Below are positions 11,376-23,119 of a stretch of DNA of 64,000 bases, in pieces; the stretch's first letter is position 1, and each line of letters begins with the position of its first letter. The notes under the pieces were generated by a model. It did no database searches. It was not told the DNA's origin and worked only from the letters and a program-made list of their open reading frames with translations. Made by a program: the position numbers and the translations under genes. This DNA is from Cepaea nemoralis. Taxonomy: Eukaryota > Mollusca > Gastropoda > Stylommatophora > Helicidae. The stretch covers positions 310,001 through 374,000 of the forward strand of contig JACEFZ010017696.1 of NCBI GenBank assembly GCA_014155875.1, in the 5' to 3' direction.

Positions 11376-12330
11376 CATCATGTTCCTCTTGTACCTTGCG
11401 GTGTCGAGGTGAAGTATAAACTTCGTGAGAGTGCCCGAGTATGGGCTTCAAATATCGATATTCCCGTGGACTCTGCTATTCCCTCCGTCCAACGTTTACG
11501 TGGTCGGCCTCTTCCTCTGTTTCCATCTGGTCTGTACATCATTGCTTGTTGTGTTATGCTGTTGACTGGAAACCTACTTGCATGGCCAAACCATTTGACT
11601 TGCTGTTTTCTAATAAAATCTAGTGCTGCTTTAACCCCCACTTTAGTCCTGATTTCTTCATTTCTGATCTTATCTCTTCTTGATACGTTGAGTATTCTTC
11701 TCAGGAACCTCATTTCTGTTGTTGTGATTTTTCTTTTCTCTTTTTCTGTCATTGTCCAGGTTTGGCATTGGTAGCACAGAGTTGGTAGGAAGATTGTGTT
11801 GTAAAGTGCTTTCTTAGTAGTTACTGATACATGTTTGTTCTTTAGTATTGGTGCCATTTGTCCAATGAGTTGATTTGCCTTATTGCACCTATTTTCGATC
11901 TCGTCTTCTGATCTGCCATTTGATGATATTATACTTCCTAGGTACTTGAAACTCTTCACTTGTTTTAAGGGATGTTCGTTTAGGTGAATTGTTGTTGTTT
12001 GTTCTTCTTTAGTTATAGTCATTACCTCTGTTTTGCTTGTGCTAATTTTCATGTTATGTTCCCTACACATTTCGTTTAGACTATTCATGTGGTCTTGTAA
12101 TTCAGCTTCTGATTTTGCTATTAGTGCTTGGTCGTCCGCAAACAGGAGTTCTCTAATGGTTAGATTTGCAGATGGTTCTTCTTCTGTGTTCTCGTCATGT
12201 GGTATTCTTGCTATCTCTGCTTGACTTGTTTCTTTATATATGTTGTCTATATATGTTATGAACAAGAGAGGGGACAGGACACAACCTTGTCGTACTCCAG
12301 ATCTTATGGTAAAGGGTTGTGAGTGTCCTC
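11376..12330 (-). mobile_element. RNase H-less LINE, RT C-terminal half, 5'-truncated
   Basis: A continuous 295-codon minus frame (11378-12265) carries FADDQALIAKSEAEL (catalytic FADD), STSKTEVMTI, KSFKYLGSIISSNG, MRFLRRILNVSRRDKIRN and VKWFGHASRFP, then GRGRPRKRW near the end. This is an RT palm, thumb and C-terminus without RNase H. Upstream, 12270-12330 adds the GVRQGC-type motif and then homology stops. The 3' end enters a short ATG-rich tail near 11370. It is a truncated insertion but unusually free of stops, so it is probably younger than its neighbours. A relative lies at 53504-54305. Confidence 0.8.
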
Positions 12331-13075
12331 CAGTTGCTGCATTAAGTGATTGCAGAAATTACAATAGACACTCCAAAGCACACAAGCGGAACTGGAGAAT
12401 TCGGACATAGATTTCAAAAGGAAGAGTTCAAGCTCCGTAAAACAGAAGCACACAAAGCTCAATGGAACAGTGTCAGGAATTAGTTGAGAGGTCATAAGAC
12501 ATTGGGTAGATTATGGAACCCAGCCACACCCCCCCCCCCCCCACACACACACACACATGTTAAATAATATCGTCTGCAACAATGAGAACAGTATGTGGGT
12601 AACGACTTGCCCGTGGGAAGCCTTCCTGGGGAGATATATCAACACAGGCACATCACAATGATGAAGCCACCAGGGATGCAGTTAGCATCTAGCACATTGT
12701 ATTCATCACAGATGACAGCTATGAGGATATACACATCGAAGATAAACAATATAAACTAAAAAAAGCACAGGTCATGGCGGGGTCAGGTACGCCTGTATGA
12801 AAGATATGAGTGATGGAAATTTCGAGGAGATGACTATTTGTGTCAACCTGAGCATAAGAACAGCATCAGTGCACAGCTGTTTATACACTATCATCAAGCC
12901 GGCCAGAGACTTAATGGCTAAAGGATTATCACCTTGGAGAATACATTTTACAAAATACTGGAGAATATAGTTGCTGTTGTACTTGAAAAGGAGATAGAAA
13001 AGAGGGCTGGGGAGAGATACCGACCAAGGAAAGCCGTTGACTGTGAATTTTTGCGAGGAATCCACATTGGATAGG
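12331..13075. other. Unassigned stretch with a C-run and short (CA)n
   Basis: A poly-C/CA simple repeat sits at 12529-12556. The remaining sequence shows no motif I can assign. Its 3' part may be heavily decayed 5' sequence of the LINE that becomes recognisable at about 13080. Confidence 0.4.
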
Positions 13076-13079
13076 AAAC

Positions 13080-14980
13080 AAAACAGGTCGAGGTACTGGA
13101 TCTTGAGATCGCGTATATCAGAATTAGATATGATCTCTTGTTGTACACTCTTATGGAGAAGAGTGTTGGCAAGAATGTTATGAAAGAGATTATACTGCGA
13201 TACTTGAGAATTGCCTTAGACAGAAGCCTGTATTCCAGGGATCACGCGGAACGAGTTGGTGCACTGAAAGCTATTGCAGTAAAGGACGTGGAGCTAAGAA
13301 TATTGTTCGTACTGTCTGGGCGTCCTCACTTTCAGCAAGACAAGGTGCAAAATGAAGAAATGAGACAAACACTGCTGCACAAAATGTACCTCGTGCTTGG
13401 CCACGCGATACATCCTTGAAGTTCCCAACGATGGCTACAGGGCACAAAATGACACGAGTTGAGGTGTACCCAAGAGAGTCAGCTGATAAAAACAAAACAG
13501 CCCCAGCACAGCGCTGTTGATGACAGAAAGGGAATGCGCCTGACAAGACGTCGCTCCTGGATGGCTGAGGCTGAAGAGATCATCTAGCACAGTGGTTCTC
13601 AACCGGTGGGGACTCCCCCTCCCCCCCCCCCAGGGGGGAATTTTATGGTTTCCATGGGGGGGGGGGGGGGGAATTAAGATTATTTCAAGATCGCGTTAAT
13701 ACAAGAACCGATTACTTGATATTGTTTTTTCCCTTCATACTTTAAGGTTCTGTACGTCTCATCCTTCTAAAATTCATTTTATAAAGTAAGTAGACCTACA
13801 AATCACGTTTTATGTGGACGTCTAGACTTGTTTTAGTATGTGCTATTAAATTTAGCTTCCATTATTATGTATACTGTGTAGGGGCGGGGCAAGAATGGGG
13901 GGGGGGAGGGGTAGGAAATACGAAAGGGGGGAATGACGTTCTGAAAATATGGTGAATGGGGGAACGGGTCAAATTTTTAGGTAGAAAATACGAAAGGTGG
14001 GGGAATGACGTTCTGAAAATATGGTGAAGGGGCACGGGCCAAAAAAGGTTGAGAACCACTGATCTAGCAGGTCTGTGATCGTCAACACTGAGAGGAATGG
14101 ACGGGTAGACTCGAGGACTTGCAAAAATATTCTCAGGACTCACACTAGGGAGATACTGCCGAGGTCAGTCGCCTATATCGATTGACACTTAGATAAAGGA
14201 ATTGGTCGAACAACATTCACATCCAGAAGACACCATCATCTACACAGATGGGTCAGTGAAGCGCTGTTCAAGGCCATTTATGGACTTACACTGCACAACT
14301 TAAAGGGAGAAAGATTACAGAGGATAGCGGGGGTCCCAGACGACTACATCAGGCTTGCTTATGGAGATCACCGCAGTCTCAAGAGCTTTCGCTTTGGGAA
14401 GCTGAACACGCGTGAATATCATATCAGACTCCATGAACAAGTTGTAGAAAATTGCAACAGGCAGTGGCCGCTCTGAATGGATAGACAGCATTCGGTAGTC
14501 ATGCTTTACATCGCTCAACTGGATGTATGCATCGGAACATCCAGAGTTAAAGGTAATGAACGAACAGACAAGCTGGTAAGTATTGCATCATCACACATGG
14601 GAAGAAGCATGGACATGACTGATATAATTAATGCTGTGCGGACTCTGTTAGCAGATACTGAGGAGACTCCGACTCTAGTCCGATTACAAGTGTTTTTGCA
14701 TGAAAACATTGGGAAAGGAGAAGAGTGGGTCAGAATGCATGAGAAGAAGACAGACCTGCGCCGTATCATAATCTTACTGGGCAGGAAGTGCAGGGATTGG
14801 TGAGCGGGCTGTGGTGTTTGGGTAAGTCAGTCAAAGTCAAGGACCCTCTAACACGCCCGCAGGAGATCGATCGTCCTGTGCCAGACCCATGCTTGTATAG
14901 ACCAATGGACACTTCACGCCCAGACGACGTCATCATCTACACGGAGGCTCTGTGCTAAGAGGCAAAGGAAGTGTCTAGAG
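13080..14980 (+). mobile_element. Old I-superfamily-like LINE (5' part), host of hAT insertions
   Basis: The + strand encodes diverged versions of the copy A/B domains: a YLRIALDRSLYSRDHAERV-type block with RILFVLSGRP (13138-13419), an RNase H start near 14240 (DTIIYTDGS), an RNase H end (TSRVKGNERTDKLVS, 14477-14803) and a linker copy ENIGKGEEWVRM. A second start motif (DVIIYTE) follows near 14925. The presence of a linker after an RNase H end suggests rearrangement or two juxtaposed copies. Homology to the copies' RNase H segment resumes at 27757, after the large hAT. A 472-bp hAT MITE interrupts it at 13590-14061. Confidence 0.65.
13590..14061. mobile_element. Non-autonomous hAT MITE, TSD ATCTAGCA
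   Basis: Terminal inverted repeats CAGTGGTTCTCAACC and GGTTGAGAACCACTG are perfect over 15 bp and flanked by the 8-bp duplication ATCTAGCA (13582-13589 and 14062-14069), diagnostic of hAT transposition. The interior is G/C-run rich with a tandem ~60-bp block and codes for nothing. A second family member is at 46426-47130. Confidence 0.93.
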
Positions 14981-15252
14981 CAGGGGTGGCCAACCTTTTC
15001 AGCAGGCGGGCCAAATTTCAGAAATAATATTTCCTGCCGGGCCACGCACCTATTTTGTGTGTGTGGTTAATTAAAGTAAACAAGCAAACGTGCTACAGCT
15101 TCGACCACGCCGTCGCTTCTCAGTAGGTGAGATCGTGGTCAAACGCTTACCATGTTTAATGTTAAAAAAAAAGAAATAGGTATATGTATTTCTTTGAAGA
15201 AAATAAAACATAACTGAGATTCAAACATATTTATTAGACAATTTAAAAATAT

Positions 15253-16428
15253 TTAAAAGTGAGACATCTGACTTTGTTTTGCAGAACTAAGTGCAGCAAA
15301 ATTGATCTCGACTGATGTTGTCGCTGCACGCAAACAGTTTTCCACATGAGCATCATTAATTCGTGTTCTCACTTGTGATTTGATGTGCTTCATGCGACTA
15401 CAAATCTGTTTCCAAGTAGCGAAACCATCGACAGAGCATGTTTGTAAAACACAGGATATTTATCCTTGTCCAAATACGTTTTATAGAACTCTTCCAAACC
15501 AACTTGATGGAATTTCCCCTTTAACTGTGTATCACAACACATTTCACAGTGTTCAATTTGTAATCTTCCTGGTAATAAATTCTCGTCTACCGCGAATGGC
15601 GTTGCAAATGCACAAAACAGCACATGGTGTGTGTGTTTTTTTTTAAATCCTGAAATCGGTTTTCAAATTCGAGGTTTAAGTCAGATATCAAAGCGGCGTA
15701 TTTATCCGCCGCTTCTTGTGTGACTTCTGGTTGCAATGACAATGTAGGAAAGTGAGTAAAGATTTTTTTCCTCAACTGTTGTTCCCAAAGACCAAGTTTC
15801 ATTTGAAATGCAGAAATATGATGATCATACATCTTATTAATTAATTTATCTTTCCCTTGTAGACGAGTATTAACGTCATTTACGTGGCTAGTTATATCGA
15901 CCAGAAATGCAAAGTTGAAGACCCACTCGTCTTCAAACTCTGGAATACTTCCTGACTTCCTTGCAAAGAATGATTGCATTTCTTGCTGCAAATAACACTC
16001 TTTTCAACATTTTGGCACGGATCAGCCATCTTAATTCTTCATAAAATGTAAAATCATTATAATCTGAGTCCAAAGACTTTAGAAATTCATGGAAGTGGCG
16101 GTGATTCATAGCGTTCGACTTAATGAAGATCACTATTTTGACGACCATTTTCATGACATGGTCCTTTTTTAGGGACTTCGGACATAAATTTTCCTGACGA
16201 ATAATACAATGAAAATTTAGCATTGAAGTATTACCGGCTATGGAGGCCTCATTTTCAATCAATTTTACAAAACCTTCGTGTTTCCCAACCATTGCTGGAG
16301 CACCATCCGTTGTTAAACTCGATAAGTTAAGTTGTAACAAAAAGCAATTCAATGTCGATGTAACTGCCTTTAACAAACCTCGTGACTTAGTAGTGTCCTT
16401 ACAAGGATACAGTGCCTCAAATTGTTAT
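15253..16428 (-). pseudogene. hAT transposase, C-terminal half (ZBED5/SCAND3-like group)
   Basis: The minus strand reads SLTTDGAPAMVGKHEGFVKL (the RNase H-fold Asp segment), MLNFHCIIRQENLC, SNAMNHRHFHEFLKS, EWVFNFAFLVDITSHVNDVN and, after more frames, a C-terminus with INDAHVENCLRAATTS and a stop at 15253-15255. This order is typical of the ZBED5/SCAND3/FAM200-related hAT group. The protein cuts and joins element ends. Frame changes near 15960 and 15620, plus the LTR element inserted at 16428, inactivate it. Confidence 0.8.
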
Positions 16429-16894
16429 CGTCAGGGTCTTACTTATTACTGACAATGGTTCGTGGTTTCTGACAGGGAGTGAAACACATTCATACACTAT
16501 GAATGATTGTACGAAACACACGGTAACACAACTGAAACATTTTAATCACACTCTTCATACAATGCTACGCGCACAACTAGCGGCAATGTCATTTACAGCT
16601 ACGTATATACAATCTACAAGTTCATCAATGCATAGAATAAAGCACTCTCTCAGTCTCTACGGAGCATACAAGCTTTAGTACATCAAGCATCAAATACATG
16701 CACCACTTTCTTCCATGTCCGTCCAGTCTCGAAGTCGTCGGCAGTCTGAGCTATCAGCGATGGTTCCTTGTTGACCCTGCTTTTAGTTCTCGTTCGCTTC
16801 GTGCGACACGCTGACCACTGCGTAGTAGCTGCTAGTTGAATTCACGGTCGTCCTAGTTCGTCGCTTCCAGGCGATGGCGAGGGATATCCTGACA
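16429..16894 (-). repeat. 3' LTR of Gmr1-like element #1
   Basis: 466 bp, nearly identical to 25501-25989. The outer base is mutated (CGTCAGGG instead of TGTCAGGG on the + strand). Two short segments present in the other LTR (a GAATAATACATCAA-type block and a CATACACTG block) are missing. Confidence 0.92.
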
Positions 16895-16915
16895 TTCTCC
16901 GCTGCCCCCTCTTAT
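16895..16915 (-). other. Polypurine tract of Gmr1-like element #1
   Basis: On the minus strand AGAGGGGGCAGCGGAGAA lies directly before the TG of the 3' LTR, the position where plus-strand DNA synthesis is primed. Confidence 0.6.
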
Positions 16916-18187
16916 GAAAGGAGTATCTGGGTGTTTATACTTGATGTAAGTTAATAATATCCTTATAAGTCAGGATCGACTAACTGTTTATATTGTTAGG
17001 TGATCCTCTGGTATATTTATGGATTGACATTGACTTGGTAATAATGCATGATATATATATTTCCCTCAGTGTCAACATGAGGCTACTTTCATCAAGTATT
17101 GTCCCCTAGTTGGATCAGTACCTTGGATGATAATGGACTTAAGCCAGTCCGGTAGTTATCAGCGACAAACGCTATCTGTCAAGCAACGCACTACCTCTCG
17201 ACAAAAGAAAAAAAATCACAAAAATAACATGTCAGGCCCTAAATCATCTCCCTCATGAGATGACTTCAGAATTAGAAACCCACCGATGTGGTCGGATAAT
17301 CCAATCCTGGTCCCCCAACCTTAGTAACTATATTCTACGCATAGTTAACGTCCTTTTGGTTACCATGATAAAGATAATATATGCATGCTTACATTTTCCA
17401 CAAGTCAGATTGTTTCCCCTTTGGTGTACAGGTGAAACGTTATGGGAAGTAATTTTGAAATTATTTCAACAAAATAAAGTACATTTGTTATTTCTATTCT
17501 AAGTGTCATAGTTTGATATTTCTTTTCAATAGTGGCATACTTGGCACTCTTGAGAAAAAATTAATCAATCTATGATTCTTAGATCACAAATATATAAATC
17601 CTTTCACACTATTTATCATATGCAAATTTAAGTGTCATGAAATCATTCACTCTTGTCTTTCATTCACGACTATTTGTGGTATAGTCTGCTATTTTTCATA
17701 AATTTAGAAAATATTTTGAAAAGGAAACGGAAGTACACACGTAATGTGTTCACACGTTGGAATAATCACACTGTTATTGTACACGTTTGGATTACTCTGT
17801 TCTGGATGAGTTGAATTCCTGTACTGTCGTCCATTTAACACAGTTATACAGTTAAAATATTCGAACAATTTACTGTGCTTATTTCACTATTATATATAAG
17901 CTTTGGTACTACTGGATATGACCGAAATCTGGAATACGGTAAGTCTATACAGGTGTGTAGTACTTTTCTTGTAACATTGTTCGCAATAATGATACTGAAG
18001 GTTTAAAAGTAATATCCTTACGCATTTCGAACATTCATTTGTTCATCACATTCACTAGTTAAAAATGTATTTCAAATAAATTGCAGGACATAGTCCTTAT
18101 CACAGAAGTAACTATTCACAGCGTTCTTTGTTTACATAGATATTTCGCTGGACTGTGATAGTTGTCTGAGCGCCATAGGTAACCACC
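16916..18187. other. 3' untranslated part of Gmr1-like element #1, no gene seen
   Basis: AT-rich, between the RNase H stop and the polypurine tract. No env-like or other ORF is recognisable. Confidence 0.55.
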
Positions 18188-19273
18188 TTAGTCTTTGCGC
18201 TCAGTCGTTGTTAAACTGTCGTTCGACGTCTCCAGAGGACATCTGGAGAGCAGGTCGGCAATTGTATTTTGTGTACCGCTGATGTAACTTATGTCGAAGC
18301 TGTAGTTTTGAAGTAACAAAGCCCATCTAGCTATCCTGTGATTCGTCTGTGTTCCTCTTGTAATGATAGTAATGATAGTCAATGGGTCGTTATGTGTCTC
18401 CACAATGAAATGTTTGCCTAGCAAATATTTAGATAACTTAGAAATAGCAAAAATTAAAGCGAGACCTTTCAACTCTGGTGTAGACCATCTGCGTTCTCTT
18501 GGTGATAGCTTTCGACTTACGTAATAGACTGGATGTAAGATGTCATCATAGGATTGCAACAAAACACCTGTAATACCTATCGTGCTCGCGTCAGTTCTCA
18601 ATCTGAAAGGGATTTGTAAATTTAGCAATTTCAGTATAGGATTGCAAGAAAAATATGACAATACGTTTGTAAAGGCAGGTCTCAGGCCTTCTCTGTTTAC
18701 AATTTTATTAGGTTGGTTTTGTGTTAACAGATTTGTAAAACTTTCCGTTAAACTTGACAAGTTCGGTTTGAATCTTTTGTAATAATTTAACAATCCTAGC
18801 ATGCTCCTTACTTCCTTTTTGGTTGTAGGAAGTGACAATTTAAGAATTCTTGAAACAATATTGTCATCAGTGGTAACAAATCCATTACAAATTTTGTAGC
18901 CTAAAAAAGTAATTTCATGTTAGGCCATTTCTACCTTTGCTGGCTTTACTGTCAGGCCATGTTGCCTGATACGTTCAAAAGTTTGTCGTAGCGTCGCTAG
19001 GTGTTCTGTCATTGTGTACACAGATGTCGTCCATGTATGAGAGAATGTTGGGTATGTCTGCCAGTAACAGTCTTGTCATTCTTACAAATGTCGCTGGGGC
19101 ATTGACTAGCCAAAATGGTAGTTTACACCATTCGTTTAGTCACCAAGGTGTTGCAAATGCTGTCAAGTGCATAGCGTTCTCGGTCATGGGTATTTGCCAG
19201 TACCCTTTTGCCATGTCAAGTTTTGTAAAGTATTTGGCATCTGTCATCTCTATCAGTATGTCCTCTCAGTTAG
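18188..19273 (-). pseudogene. Gmr1-like #1 RT core and RNase H
   Basis: The minus strand reads MTDAKYFTKLDMAKGYWQIP (palm motif A), LVNAPATFVRM and ILSYMDDICV (the YxDD catalytic box), then in the 216-codon frame 18188-18838 the connection TTKKEVRSMLGLLNYYKRF, FRLRTDASTIGITGVLLQ (RNase H first Asp), VYYVSRKLSPRERRWSTPEL and IADLLSRCPL. It copies RNA to DNA and removes RNA from hybrids. This is the last coding part of the element; integrase lies upstream, not downstream. In-frame stops interrupt the RT part, whereas the RNase H frame is open to a stop at 18188. Confidence 0.85.
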
Positions 19274-19278
19274 CCATG

Positions 19279-21188
19279 TGTAGCATGATGAAACAGAATT
19301 CCTCATTCCCAGTCCGACACATTTCATAAAGATACTTTGAGTCTTAACGGGGACCATCCCAACTATAAGGGCTATTCTTAGATCGAATGTTCTAGAACGA
19401 GTTGGGGGAGGCGGCGGTATGCACTTGTCTTTTGATTGGTTCATAAGTAATGAGCCCACGCTATTCCTGGGCCATATTTTAAAATCTAATTAGTAGGAGC
19501 GGGAATTTCACCAGGAGCGGTCTCTAGTGTGATGTGATGACCCAACAATGCCCTTAAAGATTCAATAATATATTGTTCTCTGGACAGCAGAGAACAGTAT
19601 GGTGGAGAGGAAATCCATATATCATCTGGGACAACTAAACAGAAGTCCTAGATCCAGATGTGACTCCCTATCAAAATGTAGGAATCTCAAGAAGAGTTTC
19701 TCTCTCAGCTCTCTAACAGCTGAATGCACAAATGGGAGCAAAACACAATCTGAAGCACTACCAATGTGGTGAACTGGACAGTGATCTTTGAGTCAGTCAA
19801 AAGGTCAAATGAGACTAACATCAAATCTTGTTCTATGAACTACATTCATGGAGAACTGTGGGGTAACTTGGGAGTGTTTGTTTATCTAAGACAAAACTTA
19901 GAAAATATCCAGCCTGATGCTCACACAGTGATTCTTGAAGAATGTGAGGAACAGTAGGGAAGTTGATCTGGCTAAGTGAGGAGCTGCAATGTATGGGACA
20001 TTCTGTATGTCATTATTGAAGTACCCAGTGACAGCCTTCACTAACAGCCTGATCAACGGTGAGATGCAGTACCATATCATCATACCAAATCTTGTCTTCA
20101 AGAGGAATGAATCTGCCATGAAGCTTATTCTGGGGAAGCTGCTAACTGGAGCTAGTCCAACATCCATGCTGATGATAAAAGGATCCAACAGACCCAGAAC
20201 AGTAGTTTCTTCCTTGAGTTGCCCATGGATAGGATTTCCTAAATTCCCAAGAGACAGGAAATGATGATAGTTACCGATACTGTAACGGGATGGTGTGGTT
20301 AGATATTGGAGAGGAGGAAGCGGAGAATTAGTTATTGGGTGGTGGAGTAAATAAGAAGTGTTGTATCTTGTTTATCAATCTGCATGTGTGACATATTGTA
20401 TGCATTTTTTATGCAATAATTGAAGTGTTGACATGACAGGAGATGAGGCAATGGTCACCACTCTACTCACCAACTCAATAAATTGTGTATTTAGAGAACC
20501 AGTGTTTGAAGTACATGTCCCCAGTGAATTTCTTGTACAGTTGCTGTCAAGTGTTGTCTCTGGTGACTGTCTTAAGTGCTGTGGTTGGTTATACATATTG
20601 TGAAAAGTCCTGTATAGATGTTGTCAAGTATCACATGATGTCGATCTTGTACAATTGTGATGTAAACAATTCCTTGTGAATGTATGTCCCAATTTTGGCA
20701 GGAAACTGTCATGTAGATGTCTTGTCCAACAGATGTAATGTACAGTTATTGTTGAAGTTTGTTTGTCTACAAATAAATAGAGTCCTAAAGTCCTAAAGAC
20801 TAATTGAACTGATATAGGTCACAAAATGACAAAAAATATAGGGAAAGATCTATGTGACGGACGAACAGCACACTGGCAACATTATATTGAGTGAGAGGGA
20901 TCCTCAGTTGTACAGGCGCTAATAGTTCAGATCTTCTCTGGCCTTGGGTGAACTAGTTACTTCTTATATAAATTTCTGTGTAGATACATAGTGGTCTCAC
21001 AGTGGGGGTTTGAGCCAAAGAAAAATGTTCTCCAAAAAAGGCTATTGCGGGAATGATTAGCTCATTTGAGTGACCTCTAGACAAAACGTGCTAAACCATA
21101 ACCTTTATCTTGTTATTTAATATTCAAGATATATCTCCAGAGAACACTACAAACTAGGTCCTCTGTCATCATCAAATAATTTGTCACA
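19279..21188. mobile_element. 1.9-kb TG...CA insertion in the RT gene, TSD CCATG (solo-LTR-like)
   Basis: The sequence begins TGTAGCATG and ends TTTGTCACA, flanked by CCATG at 19274-19278 and 21189-21193. Removing it rejoins the RT reading (SEPM upstream, ANxEDIL downstream). TG...CA ends and a 5-bp duplication are what an LTR leaves, so a solo LTR is the best guess, although 1.9 kb is long for one. No protein family is recognised inside. The strand is unknown. Confidence 0.65.
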
Positions 21189-23119
21189 CCATGGGTTCTG
21201 AATCTAATTGCGTTATTGCGTTAAGTTTTCGATAATCAACGCACAGACGTATTGAATTGTCCTTTTTCTTAACAATCACGATAGGAGAACAATATTGTGA
21301 TTGTGATCTTCTAATGATTTGGTTCTTCTCCAGGTCTAAGATTTCTTGGTGTAATTTGTCTTTGTAATGTATAGGTATCGAATACGGTCTGCGCTTGATT
21401 GGTACGTGCGTTGTCAGTATGATCTGGTTTTCTACTAGATCTTCTGTCCTGGATGGTTGGACAAAATGGTTCTATAGTCTTGTAACAGTTGTCTGCAGTT
21501 GTCTGTCTCAGTCTGAGAGAGATTAGGAGATAGTTTAACGTCTTGAAGTGTGTCTGTCGTGTTGAGTGCTGGGACTGTTATTTCGTCTGTATCTTTTAGG
21601 TCTGTGTGGTCCACTACGGTTGTGTTCGCTGCTGTCTCATCTTGGTCTTCGTCTCTGTTGTAGTAGGGTTTCAACATGTTAATGTGGAATATTTTGTTTT
21701 TATTCCTTATTGCAACTTCGTAGTCACCTGCTGAAATCTGTCTTAGTATTTTGAAAGGTCCTTGCCAAGAGTCTGTTAGAAGATTTATGTGGCTGGGTAA
21801 TAGAAGTAGTACGTCCTGTCCTGGTGTCAATGTTATTGTTCTGTTTTTTCTGTCGGCATACTCCCTGTAGATGGCACCACATTGTCTTAGTGATTCTTTG
21901 GCTAATATGCATGATTTCATGATTCTGTCACGTAATATTGTGACATGCTGGTATGGTGACAATTGTTTTTGTTCATCGTTCAATTCAGTTAATAAACTGT
22001 TATAAATAGCTAATGGGCCACGTGGTCTGGCTCCATATACTAACTCGAAAGGTGAAAATCCAGTGCTAGAGTGCGGTACTTCTTGATAGGCGAAAAGTGT
22101 AGCAGGTAAAAAGGTGTCCCAGTCATTTGAGCATTCTTGGGTGACTTTCGCTAACATGTGCTTTAGGTCACCATTAATTTTCTCTATAATACCCGTTGAA
22201 TGAGGGTGATAGGGGCTGTTTAAACATTGTTTAATGCCTAGCATCTTATTAAAGGCTTGAGTTGCAGCGGAATGGAACTGGCTTCCTCTGTCTGATAAAA
22301 TGGTGTCGGGAAAGCCTGTCCTAGCAAAGATATGGAAGAAAACTTCTATGATGTCTTTAGAAGTAATGTTTTTGAGGGCAATAGCCTCTAGCCAACGTAT
22401 ACATAGATCAATCATTGTTAGAATATATTTATTTCCTCTATATGTTACGTGGTTCAATAGTCCCATAATGTCTACAGACATTTTTTCAGAAGGTTTGCTT
22501 GCAAGATCTGTTGTTTGTAATTCTGCTTGAGGATGTTTCCCTTTTTTAACAAGCTTCTGGCAGACATCACATGATCTAAAGTATTGTTTGATATCACTGC
22601 AGAATTTAGGCCAGAAGAACTGTTAATATTCTTGATCTTGTTTTAGCATAGGCCATATGCCCTGCAAAGGGTACGTCATGTGCTAGTTGCAGTGCCTTCT
22701 TCCGGTGTTCAGTTGGTAACACCGTTTGTGCTATGGTATTGGCATCTTTTGTGTAGTATCTTGTTAGGATACCGCATTTCAAATCGAAGTGCCAACTAGC
22801 ATTCTTTGTCAACTTTGGCTTTTGGCCTACGAGTTTAAAATATTTATGTAGTGATGCATCGGTTTTTGTGTGCCTTAACAAAATTTTCCCTCATATCAGG
22901 GAGAGGTGTCATAATAGAATTTAATAGTTCTAATGCCTCAGTTTGGTTTGTCTGAGATTGTAACTCTGCAGATGATCTAGTTACTGCGTCATTTGATAAA
23001 ATATTTTCACAGCAAGATGTTACAAGGTCATGTGGCATATCATTAACTTCAGGTAGGTATCCAATAATTACATCACAACATGGATTAAACAATGCTGCGC
23101 GTTTTACCTTGCCTGTCAA
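21189..23119 (-). pseudogene. Gmr1-like #1 integrase and RT N-terminus
   Basis: Zn-binding region: HRKKALQLAHDVPFAGH followed by SCDVCQK (HHCC). Core: SVDIMGLLNHVTYRG (Asp 1), ILSDRGSQFHSAAT (Asp 2) and HSTGIIEKINGDLKHML (Glu), in an uninterrupted 348-codon frame 21435-22481, with a C-terminal GPF-type segment (WQGPFKILRQISAGDYEV). Immediately 3', in shifted frame at 21440-21189, comes the RT start: PYSIPIHYKDKLHQEI, CSPIVIVKKKDNSIRLCVDY. Integrase joins the cDNA to the host. Its position before RT is the key oddity. All three acidic residues are present, but breaks near 22860 and 22600 separate the Zn domain from the core. Confidence 0.87.

Noticed and set aside
19012..19329. 105-codon + strand frame
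   Set aside because: Antisense shadow of the Gmr1-like RT core.
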